Shown: piece after piece, positions 27,099-37,091 of the stretch | Layout: every line of letters starts with the position of its first letter | How positions within the stretch are numbered: position 1 is the stretch's first letter | Assembly: GCF_003853415.1 (NCBI RefSeq) | Contig: NZ_QTPP01000002.1 | Span: 62,001-126,000, forward strand | Direction: 5' to 3' | DNA length: 64,000 nt | Source of the DNA: Burkholderia sp. Bp9142 | Lineage (GTDB): Bacteria; Pseudomonadota; Gammaproteobacteria; Burkholderiales; Burkholderiaceae | Position numbers and translations under genes: made by a program | Notes under the pieces: generated by a model | Databases searched by the model: none | Seen by the model: the letters and a program-made list of their open reading frames with translations, nothing else | Told to the model about the DNA's origin: nothing

Positions 27099-28583
27099 AT
27101 GCCGCACGGCGCCCCGCAGCTTCTCGCCCCCGCTTCCATCACCGTCGACCCGATCGTACGCCTGCCGGCCGGCGAGCTCGCGTCGGCGATCCGCGGCAGG
27201 GCGGTTTCCTGCGTCGAGACGATGCGTGCGTATCTCGATCACATCGAGCGCGTGAACGGTGCGGTGAACGCACTGATCTCGCTGCGCGATCGCGCCACGC
27301 TGCTCGCCGAAGCCGCGGAAAAGGACGCGGCGCTGGCCCGCGGCGAGTATCACGGCTGGCTGCACGGGATGCCGCAGGCGCCGAAGGATCTCGCGATGAC
27401 GAAAGGGCTGCGGACGACCTACGGCTCGCCGATCTTTCGCGATAACGTGCCGCAGGCCGATTCGGTCGGTGTCGGGCGGATGCGCGCGGCGGGCGCGATC
27501 TTCATCGGCAAGACCAACACGCCGGAGTTCGGCCTCGGTTCGCACACGTTCAACGAAGTTCACGGCGCGACGCGCAATCCGTACGACCTGACGAAGAGCG
27601 CGGGTGGCAGCAGCGGCGGCACGGCGGCGGCACTGGCGGCGCGCATGCTGCCGGTCGCGGACGGCAGCGACTTCGGCGGCTCGCTGCGCAATCCGGCCGC
27701 GTTCTGCAACATCTACGGGTTCCGTCCGTCGCGGGGCCGCGTGCCGCGCTGGCCGGGCGTCGACGTGTTCATGCAGCAGCTCGGCATCGAAGGGCCGATG
27801 GGCCGCACCGTCGGCGACGTCGCGCAACTGCTCGCGATCCAGGCCGGCTACGACCCGAACGATCCGCTGTCGCTCGCGGAAGATCCGGCGGTGTTCACGA
27901 AGCCGCTCGACACGGACCTGCGCGGCGAGCGCATCGCGTGGGTCGGCGACTGGAACGGCTATCTCGCGACCGAGCCGGGCGTGCTCGCGCAGTGCGAACA
28001 GGGGCTCGCGACGCTGCGCGAGATCGGCTGCGACGTCGATGCGGCGCTGCCGGCGTTCGCGCCCGACCGAATCTGGCGCCTGTGGCTCGCGCATCGGCAC
28101 CTGCTGTCCGGCGGCGGGCTGCTCGCGCACTATCGCGACCCGGCGCGGCGTGCGCTGCTGAAGCCCGAGGCGATCTACGAGGTCGAAGGGCTGCTCGCGA
28201 TGCAGGGTGCTGAGGTGTTCGACGCGAGCGTCGAGCGCACCGCGTGGCACCAGGCCGTGCTGAGTTTCTTCGATCGCTACGACTTCATCGCGGCGCCGAC
28301 CGCGCAGGTGTTCCCGTTCGATGTCGACCAGCGCTGGCCGAAGGAAATCGCGGGCCGCACGATGGACACCTATCACCGCTGGATGGAAACGGTCGTGCCG
28401 TGGACGCTGGCCGGCTGCCCGGTGATCAGCGTGCCGGTCGGCTTCAACGATGCCGGGCTGCCGATGGGGATGCAGCTGATCGGCCGGCCGCGCGCGGATC
28501 TGGCGGTGCTGCAGCTCGCGCGCGGCTACGAGCAGGCGGCGGACTGGGTCGGCCAGCGGCTGCCGGACTGGATGGCTGCGTAG
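27099..28583 (+). CDS. Amidase (amidase-signature family)
   Basis: A 494-residue Ser-cisSer-Lys hydrolase. The lysine is in PQAPKDLAMTKG; the glycine/serine-rich signature KSAGGSSGGTAAALAARMLPVADGSDFGGSLRNPA holds both serines. The C-terminal PVISVPVGFNDAGLPMGMQLIG block is normal. These enzymes hydrolyse aryl or aliphatic amides, and the physiological substrate cannot be told from sequence. The GatA-type tRNA amidotransferase is unlikely because there are no gatB or gatC neighbours. AGGAGA lies before the ATG. Monocistronic. Confidence 0.9.
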   Translation: MPHGAPQLLAPASITVDPIVRLPAGELASAIRGRAVSCVETMRAYLDHIERVNGAVNALISLRDRATLLAEAAEKDAALARGEYHGWLHGMPQAPKDLAMTKGLRTTYGSPIFRDNVPQADSVGVGRMRAAGAIFIGKTNTPEFGLGSHTFNEVHGATRNPYDLTKSAGGSSGGTAAALAARMLPVADGSDFGGSLRNPAAFCNIYGFRPSRGRVPRWPGVDVFMQQLGIEGPMGRTVGDVAQLLAIQAGYDPNDPLSLAEDPAVFTKPLDTDLRGERIAWVGDWNGYLATEPGVLAQCEQGLATLREIGCDVDAALPAFAPDRIWRLWLAHRHLLSGGGLLAHYRDPARRALLKPEAIYEVEGLLAMQGAEVFDASVERTAWHQAVLSFFDRYDFIAAPTAQVFPFDVDQRWPKEIAGRTMDTYHRWMETVVPWTLAGCPVISVPVGFNDAGLPMGMQLIGRPRADLAVLQLARGYEQAADWVGQRLPDWMAA

Positions 28584-28829
28584 CGTGCGGTGCGGCATCG
28601 ATTCCCGAGACCCGGAACAGGCGATATTGATGCGGAACAGGAACGAATCCTGACGCGCGCCTGATATCGCACGGCAAACGCGGATCAATGCCCGTGGCGA
28701 CGCGAGACGGCGGCGCAATTGCAAGCGGCCGCGGCACGCGATTTCGTTTCGATGTGTTTCAGTCGTTGCGGCGGCGCGCGGCGCGCTTCGACAATATCGG
28801 CCTCAATCATTCGGGCACGAGGGAAACAG

Positions 28830-29522
28830 ATGAAGCATATTCGCGCGACGGGCAAGCACCTGGCATCGGCGGGCATCGCATTCGGCATCCTGCTGGGCAT
28901 GAACGGCACCGCGCATGCTCAGCTCGACCTGCAGTCGATCGGCTCGGCGCTGCTCGGCGGCGGACAGCAACAGGCCGCACCCGCGCAGGGCGGGGTCGCG
29001 CAACTGATGCAGGCGTACGTCGGCGCGAACCAGCAGGTGCTGTCCGGCCAGTCGTCGCTCGCGTCGGCGATGGGGCTCACCGGCGCGGCCGGGCAGGCGC
29101 AGCAGGCCGCCGGCTTGCTCGGCGGCGGCAATGCGTTGACGCCGGCCGTGCTGTCGCAGATGGGCGGCGCGCAGCAGTCGGTGTCGCAGGCGCTCGGCCA
29201 GGCGTTCGCGAGCGGCGGTGCGACGCACGGCCCGATCGACAAGCAGGCGTTCAGCAACGGCCTTGCATCGCTCGGCCAGGGCCTCACGCAGTACTCGCAG
29301 CTGCAGTCGGGGGTCGGCAGCCTCGGTTCGACCAGCGCCGCATCGCTGCTGCAGGCGGGCCTGGATCCGAAGAACATGCAGGCCGCGTCGTATATCGCGC
29401 AAAGCGCGCCCGGCCAGTTGCAGTCGCTCGCGTCGACGCTCAGCCAGGCCGTGCAGTTCGCGACGAGCCAGGGCATTTCGGTGCCGTCGGTCGCGTCGTC
29501 CGCGCTGAAGCTGCTGCCGTAA
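28830..29522 (+). CDS. DUF2501 family exported protein
   Basis: A 230-residue protein with a signal peptide (residues 1-30, cleaved after TAHA). The mature part is Gln/Ala/Gly/Ser rich with DUF2501-like segments (VAQLMQAYVGANQQVLSGQSSLASAMGL and QAQQAAGLLGGGN). GAGGG lies before the ATG at 28830. Members of this family, including E. coli YjjA, are periplasmic or outer-membrane associated and uncharacterised. The 246 bases upstream hold no other gene. Confidence 0.78.
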   Translation: MKHIRATGKHLASAGIAFGILLGMNGTAHAQLDLQSIGSALLGGGQQQAAPAQGGVAQLMQAYVGANQQVLSGQSSLASAMGLTGAAGQAQQAAGLLGGGNALTPAVLSQMGGAQQSVSQALGQAFASGGATHGPIDKQAFSNGLASLGQGLTQYSQLQSGVGSLGSTSAASLLQAGLDPKNMQAASYIAQSAPGQLQSLASTLSQAVQFATSQGISVPSVASSALKLLP

Positions 29523-29643
29523 CGTTGCCGGACCCGCGCGCCGCGGCGCCGGCAGCGCGCGCGGCGATCCGGGATGGCCCCGCGCAACATGGGGATTTCG
29601 CTCGATGCTATCGTGGCGTGTTCCCCGTTCCCGGTGCCGGTTC

Positions 29644-30477
29644 ATGACTGACTCGTTCGACCTCCCGCGCTACTTCGCCCGCATCGGCTACGACGGCCCG
29701 GCCGAGCCGACGCTCGACGTGCTGCGCCGGCTGCATCTGCTGCACCCGCAGGCGATTCCGTTCGAAAACCTCAATCCGCTGACCGGCGCGCGTGTCGCGC
29801 TCGACCTGCCCGCGATCGTCGACAAGGTGATCGGGCGGCACCGCGGCGGCTACTGCTTCGAACTCAACAAACTCTTCCACACCGCGCTCACGACGATCGG
29901 TTTTCGCGTGACGCCGCTGATCGCTCGCGTGCGCTGGATGCGGCCGCCCGAGGTCGTCACCGCGCAGACGCACATGCTGCTGCGCATCGATCTCGACGGC
30001 GCGACGTGGCTCGCGGACATCGGCTTCGGCAGCGCGACGCTGACCGCGCCGCTGCGCTTCGTGCCGGGCGAGCGGCAACTGACGCCGCATGGCGCGTTTC
30101 GCGTCGTCGGTGCGCCGGTCGACGGCGAGTTCGACATGCAGTTCGAGATCCCCGACGGCTGGCAGACGACCTATCGCTTCTCGCTGAAACCGGCCGAGTG
30201 GATCGATTACGAGGCCGCGAACTGGTTCACGTCGACGTATCCCGAATCGATCTTCGTGAACGACCTGATCGCGTGCCGCGTGCTGCCGGACGGCCGCGCG
30301 GCGCTGCTCAACACCACGCTGACGCTGCGCGACGCGGCGGGCGCGGGGCGCACCGTCACGTTCGGCGACGCCGCCGCGTGGGGCGCATGCCTGCGCGATA
30401 CGATCGGCGTCGATACGACCGGCTTCGATCTCGACACGCTGTTCGCGCGGGTGGCGGCGCGGGCGAACACGATATGA
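29644..30477 (+). CDS. nat: Arylamine N-acetyltransferase
   Basis: A 277-residue cytosolic enzyme transferring acetyl from acetyl-CoA to arylamines and hydrazines. The catalytic triad is complete: C71 (RGGYCFELN), H110 (AQTHMLL) and D125 (LADIGFG). The N-terminal IPFENLNPLTG segment is also typical. The ATG at 29644 places the cysteine at the usual position. Its stop is followed in the same frame by a VOC-protein remnant. Confidence 0.93.
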   Translation: MTDSFDLPRYFARIGYDGPAEPTLDVLRRLHLLHPQAIPFENLNPLTGARVALDLPAIVDKVIGRHRGGYCFELNKLFHTALTTIGFRVTPLIARVRWMRPPEVVTAQTHMLLRIDLDGATWLADIGFGSATLTAPLRFVPGERQLTPHGAFRVVGAPVDGEFDMQFEIPDGWQTTYRFSLKPAEWIDYEAANWFTSTYPESIFVNDLIACRVLPDGRAALLNTTLTLRDAAGAGRTVTFGDAAAWGACLRDTIGVDTTGFDLDTLFARVAARANTI

Positions 30478-30498
30478 ATACGTTGCGGGCAGGCGGCC

Positions 30499-30636
30499 CG
30501 GCCGCGGCCGATCATCGACGTGGCCACGCCGTTCGAGGATACGCACTGGAGCACGCGCGACATGACCGTGCGCGATCCCGACGGCCGCGTGTGGCGCCTG
30601 CAGGCGCCGGGCACACCGGGCACACCGGGCGCGTGA
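30499..30636 (+). pseudogene. C-terminal remnant of a VOC (glyoxalase/bleomycin-resistance) protein
   Basis: About 45 codons read RPIIDVATPFEDTHWSTRDM followed by TVRDPDGRVWRLQAPG, which is the usual last strand pair of VOC-superfamily proteins (the THWGTRxxxVxDPDGxxW pattern). There is no start codon or N-terminal half, and the frame runs directly on from the NAT stop codon. A deletion probably removed most of the gene. GCACACCGG is repeated near the end. Confidence 0.6.
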
Positions 30637-30646
30637 GGCCGCGGCG

Positions 30647-31505
30647 ATGACCGGCCTCCATCAGGACGCCCCCGACAGCACGGCCGCGCGCGTCGCGCTG
30701 TGGCGCGCGCTGCACGTCGAACTCGATGCGCCGCCGCACGTGCTCGCCGACGAAGTCGGCCTGCGCCTGCTCGCGCCTGCGCCCGGCTGGCAGCAGCGCG
30801 GCGACATGGATCCGTGCTTCACGCGGCCGTTTCGCGCGTCGATCGTCGCGCGGGCGCGCTTCATCGAGGATCTCGTCGTCGCGGAGGCCGCGCGGGGCGT
30901 GAGCCAGTACGTGATCCTCGGCGCGGGCCTCGACAGTTTCGTGCAGCGCCGGCCCGAGATGGCGTCGCGGCTGACCGTGTTCGAAGTCGATCCGCCCGCG
31001 CCGCAGGCGTGGAAGCGCCGGCGCCTTGCCGGGCTCGGCTTCGGCGTGCCGGACTGGCTGCGGTTCGTGCCGGTCGATTTCGAGGCGAAGCAGTCGTGGC
31101 GCGACGCGCTCGTGCGCGCGGGCTTCGATGCGGGCAAACCGGCGGTCGTCGTGTCCACCGGCGTCAGCATGTACCTGACGCGCGACGCGAACGCGGCGGC
31201 GCTGCGCGAAGCCGCGTCGCTCGCGCCGGGCTCGACGTTCGCGATGACCTTCCTGCTGCCGCTCGAGCATGCGGATCCGGACGTGCGCCCGGGGCTCGAA
31301 ATGGCCGCGAAGGGCGCGCGCGAGCGGCACGCCGTTCATCAGCTTTTTCATGCCGGCGGAGATCCGCGCGCTCGCGACGCACGCCGGCTTCGCGCAGGCC
31401 GGGCATGTGTCGGCCGCAGCGCTCACGCGCCGCTACTTCGCCGGTCGTAGCGACGGCCTGCGCCCGCCGAACAACGCGGAAGAGCTGCTGGTCGCGACGG
31501 TGTAA
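30647..31505 (+). pseudogene. SAM-dependent methyltransferase (LCM/TIGR00027-like), frameshifted
   Basis: The first frame (30647 to about 31320) encodes a class I methyltransferase of the leucine-carboxyl-methyltransferase type: TRPFRASIVARARFIEDLV, the SAM-binding YVILGAGLDSF, FEVDPP and VVVSTGVSMYL. After GLEMAAKGAR the proper C-terminus continues in another frame (ASGTPFISFFMPAEIRALA, later SDGLRPPNNAEELLVATV, ending at 31505). The break lies in a CG dinucleotide run near 31314-31322 and would be repaired by two more bases. It is either a true slippage mutation or a sequencing error. If unrepaired, the first frame ends at 31450 with a foreign tail. Confidence 0.8.
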
Positions 31506-31520
31506 CCCGGCGGTTACCCG

Positions 31521-34500
31521 TCACGCGCGCTCCAGCACGGCCATCTCGCGCACGACCACGAGCAGCACCGCGAGGCTCGCGCCACCCGACGCACGCAGGT
31601 CGGAAAGCAGATGCTCGTAGCGCTGCAGCGCGGCCTCGCGGCGTTCGCGCCACGCGTGGACGATCGTCTCGGGCGCCGTCGAGTCGGCCGATTCGGCGAG
31701 CGCGCTGGCCGCCAGCGTGCGCTTGAGCCGCGCGATTTCCGCGAGCGCGGCCGCGCGCGCCAGCATGTCCCAGTGCGTCGGGGTCGGCAGCGTGGCCGCG
31801 CGTTCGCCGATCCACCCGTAGTTCAGCAGCGTGCCGAGCGAGAAGTACACGCCCGCGACCAGTTCGAGGCTGCGGTCGCAGGTCGCGGCCACTTCGGCGA
31901 TGTCGAGCAGCGCGGCGGAGATGTCGCCGTTCGCGACGCGCCCGGCGAGTGCGCTGTCGACGCCGGCGTCGACCAATACGCGCTGCCGTTCGGACAGCGC
32001 TTCGAGATCGCTCGCCGGCAGCAGCGACGGCAATTGCGGCGCGATGCGCTGCACCGCGTCGCGGCAGCGCGCGATCAGTCCGGCGACGCCGCCGTCGGCC
32101 ACCGCGCCCGACTGCAGGTGCCGCAGGAACCACAGCGCCGCGCGCTCCAGCAGCCGCGCGACGTCGACGAACATGCGCGCCTGCACATCGTCGGCGACGC
32201 GGTTGTCGAGTGCGTCGATGTCGCGCCACACCGCATCGAGATCGAACACGTCGCGCGCCATGATGCAGGCGCGCACGATGTCGCCCGGCTTCGCGTCGGT
32301 TTCCTCCATCAGCCGGTGCACGAACGCGCAGCCGACGCGGTTGACGAGCGCGTTGGTCAGGTGCGTCGCGAGAATCTCGCGGCGCAGCGGGTGGCGCTGC
32401 ATCGGTTCGCTGAAGCGCTGCTGCAGCGGCTTCGGGAAATAGTCGACGAGCATCGCGGCGACGAGCGGATCCTCGGGCACGTCGGAGTCGAGCAGCGCGT
32501 CGTACAGCCACATCTTGCTGTACGCGAGCAGCACCGCGCGCTCCGGCGACGTCAGGCCCTGTTGTGCGGCCTGCCGTTCCGCGATCTCGTCGTCGGTCGG
32601 CAGGAACTCGATCACGCGGTTCAGGCGGCCCGCGCGTTCGAGCCAGCGCATCAGGCGCGCCTCGGCGTCGAGCAGCTCGACGCTGTAGCGGCCCGCGATC
32701 GACAGCGCCTGCGTCTGGTAGTAGTTGTCGCGCAGCACCAGCAGCCCGACTTCGTCGGTCATTTCCGCGAGCAGCGCATTGCGCTGCTTCTCGGTCATCT
32801 CGCCGTCGGTGACGACGAGCCCGAGCAGGATCTTGATGTTGACTTCGTGATCCGAACAGTCGACGCCGGCCGAGTTGTCGATCGCGTCGGTATTGATGCG
32901 CCCGCCGCGCTGCGCGAACTCGATGCGGCCGAACTGCGTGCAGCCGAGGTTGCCGCCTTCGCCGACGACCTTGCAGCGCAGGTCCGCGCCGTTCACGCGC
33001 ACCGCGTCGTTCGCACGATCGCCGACCTGCTGGTGGGTTTCGCGCGCGGCCTTCACGTAGGTGCCGATGCCGCCGTTGTACAGCAGGTCGACCGGCGCCT
33101 GCAGGATCGCGCGGATCAGCTCGGTCGGCGGCAGCGCATGCGCGTCGATGCCGAGCGCGGCCTGCACGGCCGGCGACAGCGGGATCGTCTTCGCGGTGCG
33201 CGGGTAGACACCGCCGCCCGCCGAGATCACGGACGCGTCGTAGTCGGCCCAGCTCGAGCGTTCGAGCGCGAACATCCGCTGGCGCTCCGCGAAGCTCGCC
33301 GCCGGGTCGGGGTTCGGATCGAGGAACACGTGCCGGTGATCGAAGGCCGCGACGAGCCGGATATGCGGCGACAGCAGCATGCCGTTGCCGAACACGTCGC
33401 CCGACATGTCGCCGACACCGACCACGGTGAAGGCGGTCGTCTGCGTATCGACACCCATTTCGCGGAAGTGCCGCTTCACCGATTCCCACGCGCCGCGCGC
33501 GGTGATCGCCATCTTCTTGTGGTCGTAGCCGACCGAGCCGCCGGATGCGAACGCGTCGTCGAGCCAGAAGCCGTATTCGTGCGAGATCGCGTTCGCATAG
33601 TCGGAGAACGTGGCCGTGCCCTTGTCGGCCGCGACGACGAGATACGGATCGTCGGGATCGTGCCGCACCACGTCGGGCGGCGGCACGATCGCGTTGCCGG
33701 CGAGATTGTCGGTCAGGTCGAGCAGGCCGCGCAGGAACGTCTGGTAGCACGCGATGCCTTCGCGCATCCACGCTTCGCGATCGCTCGGCGGCGGCGGGTT
33801 CTTCACGACGAAGCCGCCTTTCGAGCCGACCGGCACGATCACGACGTTCTTCACCATCTGCGCCTTCATCAGCCCGAGCACCTCGGTGCGGAAATCCTCG
33901 CGGCGGTCGGACCAGCGCAGCCCGCCGCGCGCGACGCGCCCGCCGCGCAGGTGCACGCCCTCGACGCGCGGCGAGTACACCCAGATCTCGAACATCGGCT
34001 TCGGCTCGGGCAGGCCGGGCACCTTCGCCGGATTGAACTTGAACGACAGGTACGGCTTCGATTCGCCGTTCGCGTCGTGCAGGAAATAGTTGGTGCGCTC
34101 GGTCGCGTTGATCACGCCGAGGAACTGGCGCAGGATCCGGTCCTCGTCGAGGTTCGGCACCTGGTCGAGGGCTGTCTCGATCGCCTTCAGCAGGCGTTCG
34201 GCCTGCACGTCGCGCGTGCCGCCAGTGGCCGGGTCGAAGCGCAGCAGGAACAGCTCGACGAGCTGCCGTGCGATCGCCGGGTTGCCGGTCAGCGCGCGCT
34301 CGATGTACGCGTCGCTGAACGTCGAGCCGACCTGCCGCAGGTATTTCGCATACGCACGCAGGATCGTGACCTCGCGCGCGCTCAGGTGTGCGCGCAACAC
34401 GAGGCGGTTGAAGTCGTCGTTCTCGATCCGGCCGTTCCAGATCCGGTCGAACGCATCCTCGAACAGGCCCTTCACGCGCTCGATGTCGAACTCGGTATCG

Positions 34501-36362
34501 TCGGCGAGTTCAAGGCCGAAGTCATGCACCCACGCGGGCGCGGCATCCTGCGTCTGGATCCGGTACGGCCGCTCCTCGTCGACGCGCACGCCCAGGTGTT
34601 CCAGCATCGGCAGGCTGCGCGACAGCGCGATCGGGTCGCCCGCGCGATACACCTTGAAGCGGAACGCGCGCGGCCCGGCCTCGATCGGGCGGTACAGGTT
34701 CATCGCGAGCTGGCCCGACTCCTTCACGCGCTCGATCAGCTCGATGTCGCGCACGGCCGTGCGCGCCGGATAGTCGTCGCGATAGCCGGCCGGGAACGAT
34801 TCCGCATAGTGCTGCAGCAGCCGGTTGCCTTGCTCTTCGCCGAACGCGTCGAGCAGCGCGTCCGCGAGATCGTCCTGCCAGCGGCGCGCGACCTGCACGA
34901 GCCGCGTTTCGAGCTCGCGCGTGTCGACGTCCGGCATCGTGCCCGGTTCCGCATGGACGACGAAGTGAATCCGCGCGATCGCCGATTCCGACAGCAGCGG
35001 CGTGAATTCGACGTTCACGCCGTTGTACGCGTCGACGAGCAGCTTCGCGATGCGACGGCGCAGGTCGGTGTTGTACTTGTCGCGCGGCACGAACGCGAGG
35101 CACGACACGAAGCGGTCGAAGCGGTCGCGCCGCACGAACAGGCGCGTGCGCTGGTGTTCCTGCAGCCGCAGGATGCCGAGCGCGATGTCGTAGAGCTGGT
35201 CTTCGTCGGCCTGGAACAGCTCGTCGCGCGGATAGGTTTCGAGCACCGTCACCAGCGACTTGCCGAGATGCCCCTTCGGCAAAAAGCCCGCCCGCTGCAC
35301 GATGTTCGCGCACTTGCGGCGCACGATCGGAATCTCGGTGTACGAACCGAAATAGGCCGTCGACGTGTAGAGACCGATGAAGCGGCGCTCGCCGCTCACC
35401 TTGCCGTCGGCGCCGACCAGTTTCACGCCGACGTAGTCGAGGTAGCCGGGCCGGTGAACGGTCGCGCGCGAGTTCGCTTTCGTCACGAAGATCGGCCAGG
35501 GGCCGGTGATGATCTCGGCGGCGGCCGGCGGCAGCGGTGTCACGTCCGACGCGCCGGGCGGGCGCAGCGATTCGCGCAGCAGGCCGAAACCCGAGCCTTC
35601 GACGCCGCGCAGCCCGAAGCCGGTGCCGTCCGACACGAGCGCGTAATCGCGCTGGCCGAGGAACGTGAAGTGGTCGGCGGCCATCCATTCGAGGAACGCG
35701 CGCGCCTCGATGTCTTCCGCGGTCGATTCGCGGGCTTTCATGTCCTTGATCGTCGCGCGCGCGATGTCGACGATCTTCGGCCAGTCCTCGACCGATGCGC
35801 GCACGTCGCCGAGCACGCGCGCGATGTCGTCGCGCAGCGTGTCGAGCAGCGCGGCGTCGCCGCAGCGGTCGACTTCGAAATGGATGAACGACGCGAGCTG
35901 CGACTGGCCGTCGCCGGGCGTCGCGCCGCCGGCTTCGACGCGCTCGATCCCGCCGTTGCTGCCGCGCCAGATGCGGAACACCGGGTGCAGCGCGGAGTGC
36001 AGCGCGAGCCCGAGGCGGTTCACGGCCATCGTCACCGAGTCGACGAGGAACGGCATGTCGTCGTTGACGATCTCGATCACCGTGTGGTCCGAGTGCCAGC
36101 CGTGCTGTTCGAGGATCGGGTTGTATACGCGCAGCCGCTCGCTGCCGGGCACGAATTTCCGGGCGGTCTGCCAGTGCGCCATCGCGGCGCCGTACAGGTC
36201 GGCGATGCTGCGATTCTGCAGATCATCGGCGTCGACGAAATCGTAGTAATGACGCAGGAACGGTTCGACGATCCGGAACGTGGCCTCGGGCAGGCGCCCG
36301 CGCGCGCATTCGACGACATCGGAGAGCAGGTGTGCGACGACTTCTTCGTTCTTCGCTTCCAT
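31521..36362 (-). CDS. gdhB: NAD-specific glutamate dehydrogenase, large (GDH-1600 class)
   Basis: A 1613-residue enzyme of the giant NAD-GDH class that deaminates glutamate to 2-oxoglutarate, feeding carbon from amino acids into the TCA cycle. It has an ACT-like N-terminal part and a central catalytic domain. Around the middle lie RGGLRWSDRREDFRTEVLGLMKAQMVKNVVIVPVGSKGGF, the PPDVVRHDPDDPYLVVAADKGTATFSD block and GDMSGDVFGNGML. A long helical C-terminal domain follows. The ATG at 36362 follows AGGAGA; the longer frame is not supported. No gaps or frameshifts were seen. Confidence 0.95.
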   Translation of the reverse strand: MEAKNEEVVAHLLSDVVECARGRLPEATFRIVEPFLRHYYDFVDADDLQNRSIADLYGAAMAHWQTARKFVPGSERLRVYNPILEQHGWHSDHTVIEIVNDDMPFLVDSVTMAVNRLGLALHSALHPVFRIWRGSNGGIERVEAGGATPGDGQSQLASFIHFEVDRCGDAALLDTLRDDIARVLGDVRASVEDWPKIVDIARATIKDMKARESTAEDIEARAFLEWMAADHFTFLGQRDYALVSDGTGFGLRGVEGSGFGLLRESLRPPGASDVTPLPPAAAEIITGPWPIFVTKANSRATVHRPGYLDYVGVKLVGADGKVSGERRFIGLYTSTAYFGSYTEIPIVRRKCANIVQRAGFLPKGHLGKSLVTVLETYPRDELFQADEDQLYDIALGILRLQEHQRTRLFVRRDRFDRFVSCLAFVPRDKYNTDLRRRIAKLLVDAYNGVNVEFTPLLSESAIARIHFVVHAEPGTMPDVDTRELETRLVQVARRWQDDLADALLDAFGEEQGNRLLQHYAESFPAGYRDDYPARTAVRDIELIERVKESGQLAMNLYRPIEAGPRAFRFKVYRAGDPIALSRSLPMLEHLGVRVDEERPYRIQTQDAAPAWVHDFGLELADDTEFDIERVKGLFEDAFDRIWNGRIENDDFNRLVLRAHLSAREVTILRAYAKYLRQVGSTFSDAYIERALTGNPAIARQLVELFLLRFDPATGGTRDVQAERLLKAIETALDQVPNLDEDRILRQFLGVINATERTNYFLHDANGESKPYLSFKFNPAKVPGLPEPKPMFEIWVYSPRVEGVHLRGGRVARGGLRWSDRREDFRTEVLGLMKAQMVKNVVIVPVGSKGGFVVKNPPPPSDREAWMREGIACYQTFLRGLLDLTDNLAGNAIVPPPDVVRHDPDDPYLVVAADKGTATFSDYANAISHEYGFWLDDAFASGGSVGYDHKKMAITARGAWESVKRHFREMGVDTQTTAFTVVGVGDMSGDVFGNGMLLSPHIRLVAAFDHRHVFLDPNPDPAASFAERQRMFALERSSWADYDASVISAGGGVYPRTAKTIPLSPAVQAALGIDAHALPPTELIRAILQAPVDLLYNGGIGTYVKAARETHQQVGDRANDAVRVNGADLRCKVVGEGGNLGCTQFGRIEFAQRGGRINTDAIDNSAGVDCSDHEVNIKILLGLVVTDGEMTEKQRNALLAEMTDEVGLLVLRDNYYQTQALSIAGRYSVELLDAEARLMRWLERAGRLNRVIEFLPTDDEIAERQAAQQGLTSPERAVLLAYSKMWLYDALLDSDVPEDPLVAAMLVDYFPKPLQQRFSEPMQRHPLRREILATHLTNALVNRVGCAFVHRLMEETDAKPGDIVRACIMARDVFDLDAVWRDIDALDNRVADDVQARMFVDVARLLERAALWFLRHLQSGAVADGGVAGLIARCRDAVQRIAPQLPSLLPASDLEALSERQRVLVDAGVDSALAGRVANGDISAALLDIAEVAATCDRSLELVAGVYFSLGTLLNYGWIGERAATLPTPTHWDMLARAAALAEIARLKRTLAASALAESADSTAPETIVHAWRERREAALQRYEHLLSDLRASGGASLAVLLVVVREMAVLERA

Positions 36363-36521
36363 GGCGGTCTCCTGGTCGGTTTGCCACTGGCTGCTGCGTG
36401 TGTTCGGCATTATGCGCCGATTGATACGCCGGTTGCGTGACGGCGCGATGTGCGGGCGCAAAACAGGGAGCAGGGAAGGGCGGCTGCCTGCAACGCGCGT
36501 GCCCGGCGTTGCAGGAGAGGG

Positions 36522-36743
36522 TCAAGCCAGGTCCGGCGGCTTCAGGTCGGGGTGGCGCGCGTAGAGCGGGTTCATGAAGTCGAGCAGCATCGTGGTCAGC
36601 AGTTGCGACACGAATTCGCGATAGGCGACGAATTCGTGTCGCGGACAGGTCTCGTCGACCTGCCGAAGCGATTGATCCAGTTGCGCGCCCATCGACAGGA
36701 TCATGTCGTTCAGTGCGGCGGCAATACGTTTGTCGTCGATCAT
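36522..36743 (-). CDS. Small hypothetical protein (73 residues)
   Basis: Soluble, probably helical (DKRIAAALNDMILSMGAQLDQSLRQVDETCP), ending in MNPLYARHPDLKPPDLA. GGAG lies before the ATG, and no other frame is as plausible. I know no characterised relative. It lies 160 bases upstream of the glutamate dehydrogenase on the same strand and may be co-transcribed with it or with the tautomerase gene. Confidence 0.65.
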   Translation of the reverse strand: MIDDKRIAAALNDMILSMGAQLDQSLRQVDETCPRHEFVAYREFVSQLLTTMLLDFMNPLYARHPDLKPPDLA

Positions 36744-36848
36744 GCGGTCTCCTTCGAGCGCCGCATCGCGTGGCGCGTTCGTACGGGTGTCACCGCGGTT
36801 CGAGCCCGTATCGCACAGGAGGTTCCGCCGCCGCCGGACGGGCCGGTA

Positions 36849-37037
36849 TCAGCGCTCGTCGCTCCACAGCTTGCCGGCCGTCGCCCAGTTCTCCTTCTTC
36901 ACGTCGGCGAGGATGATGTCGACCGAGCCCGGGTCGCAGCCGAGCGTCTCGCACGTGACGCGCGTGATCGCTTCGACGAATGCGCGCTTCTGCTCGACCG
37001 TGCGGCCTTCGAACAACTGGATATTGAAAGTCGGCAT
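36849..37037 (-). CDS. 4-oxalocrotonate tautomerase family protein
   Basis: A 62-residue protein of the smallest tautomerase class. After removal of Met, the catalytic proline becomes residue 1 (MPTFNIQLFEGRTVEQKRAF). The VTCETLGCDPGSVDIIL and KENWATAGKL segments are typical. It would form a hexamer and catalyse keto-enol isomerisation of a small dicarboxylate-like substrate. It follows the class II aldolase gene by about 50 bases in the same direction, so it may act on an intermediate of that enzyme. Confidence 0.88.
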   Translation of the reverse strand: MPTFNIQLFEGRTVEQKRAFVEAITRVTCETLGCDPGSVDIILADVKKENWATAGKLWSDER

Positions 37038-37091
37038 GACTGGATGCTCCGATGGTTGGGGAAAGTGAAGTTCGTTTGGGGGGCGGCGACT

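Noticed and set aside
31611..36440. 1609-codon plus-strand frame opposite the glutamate dehydrogenase gene
   Set aside because: Typical antisense shadow in high-GC DNA; composition is R/H/Q/D-rich and no motif is present.
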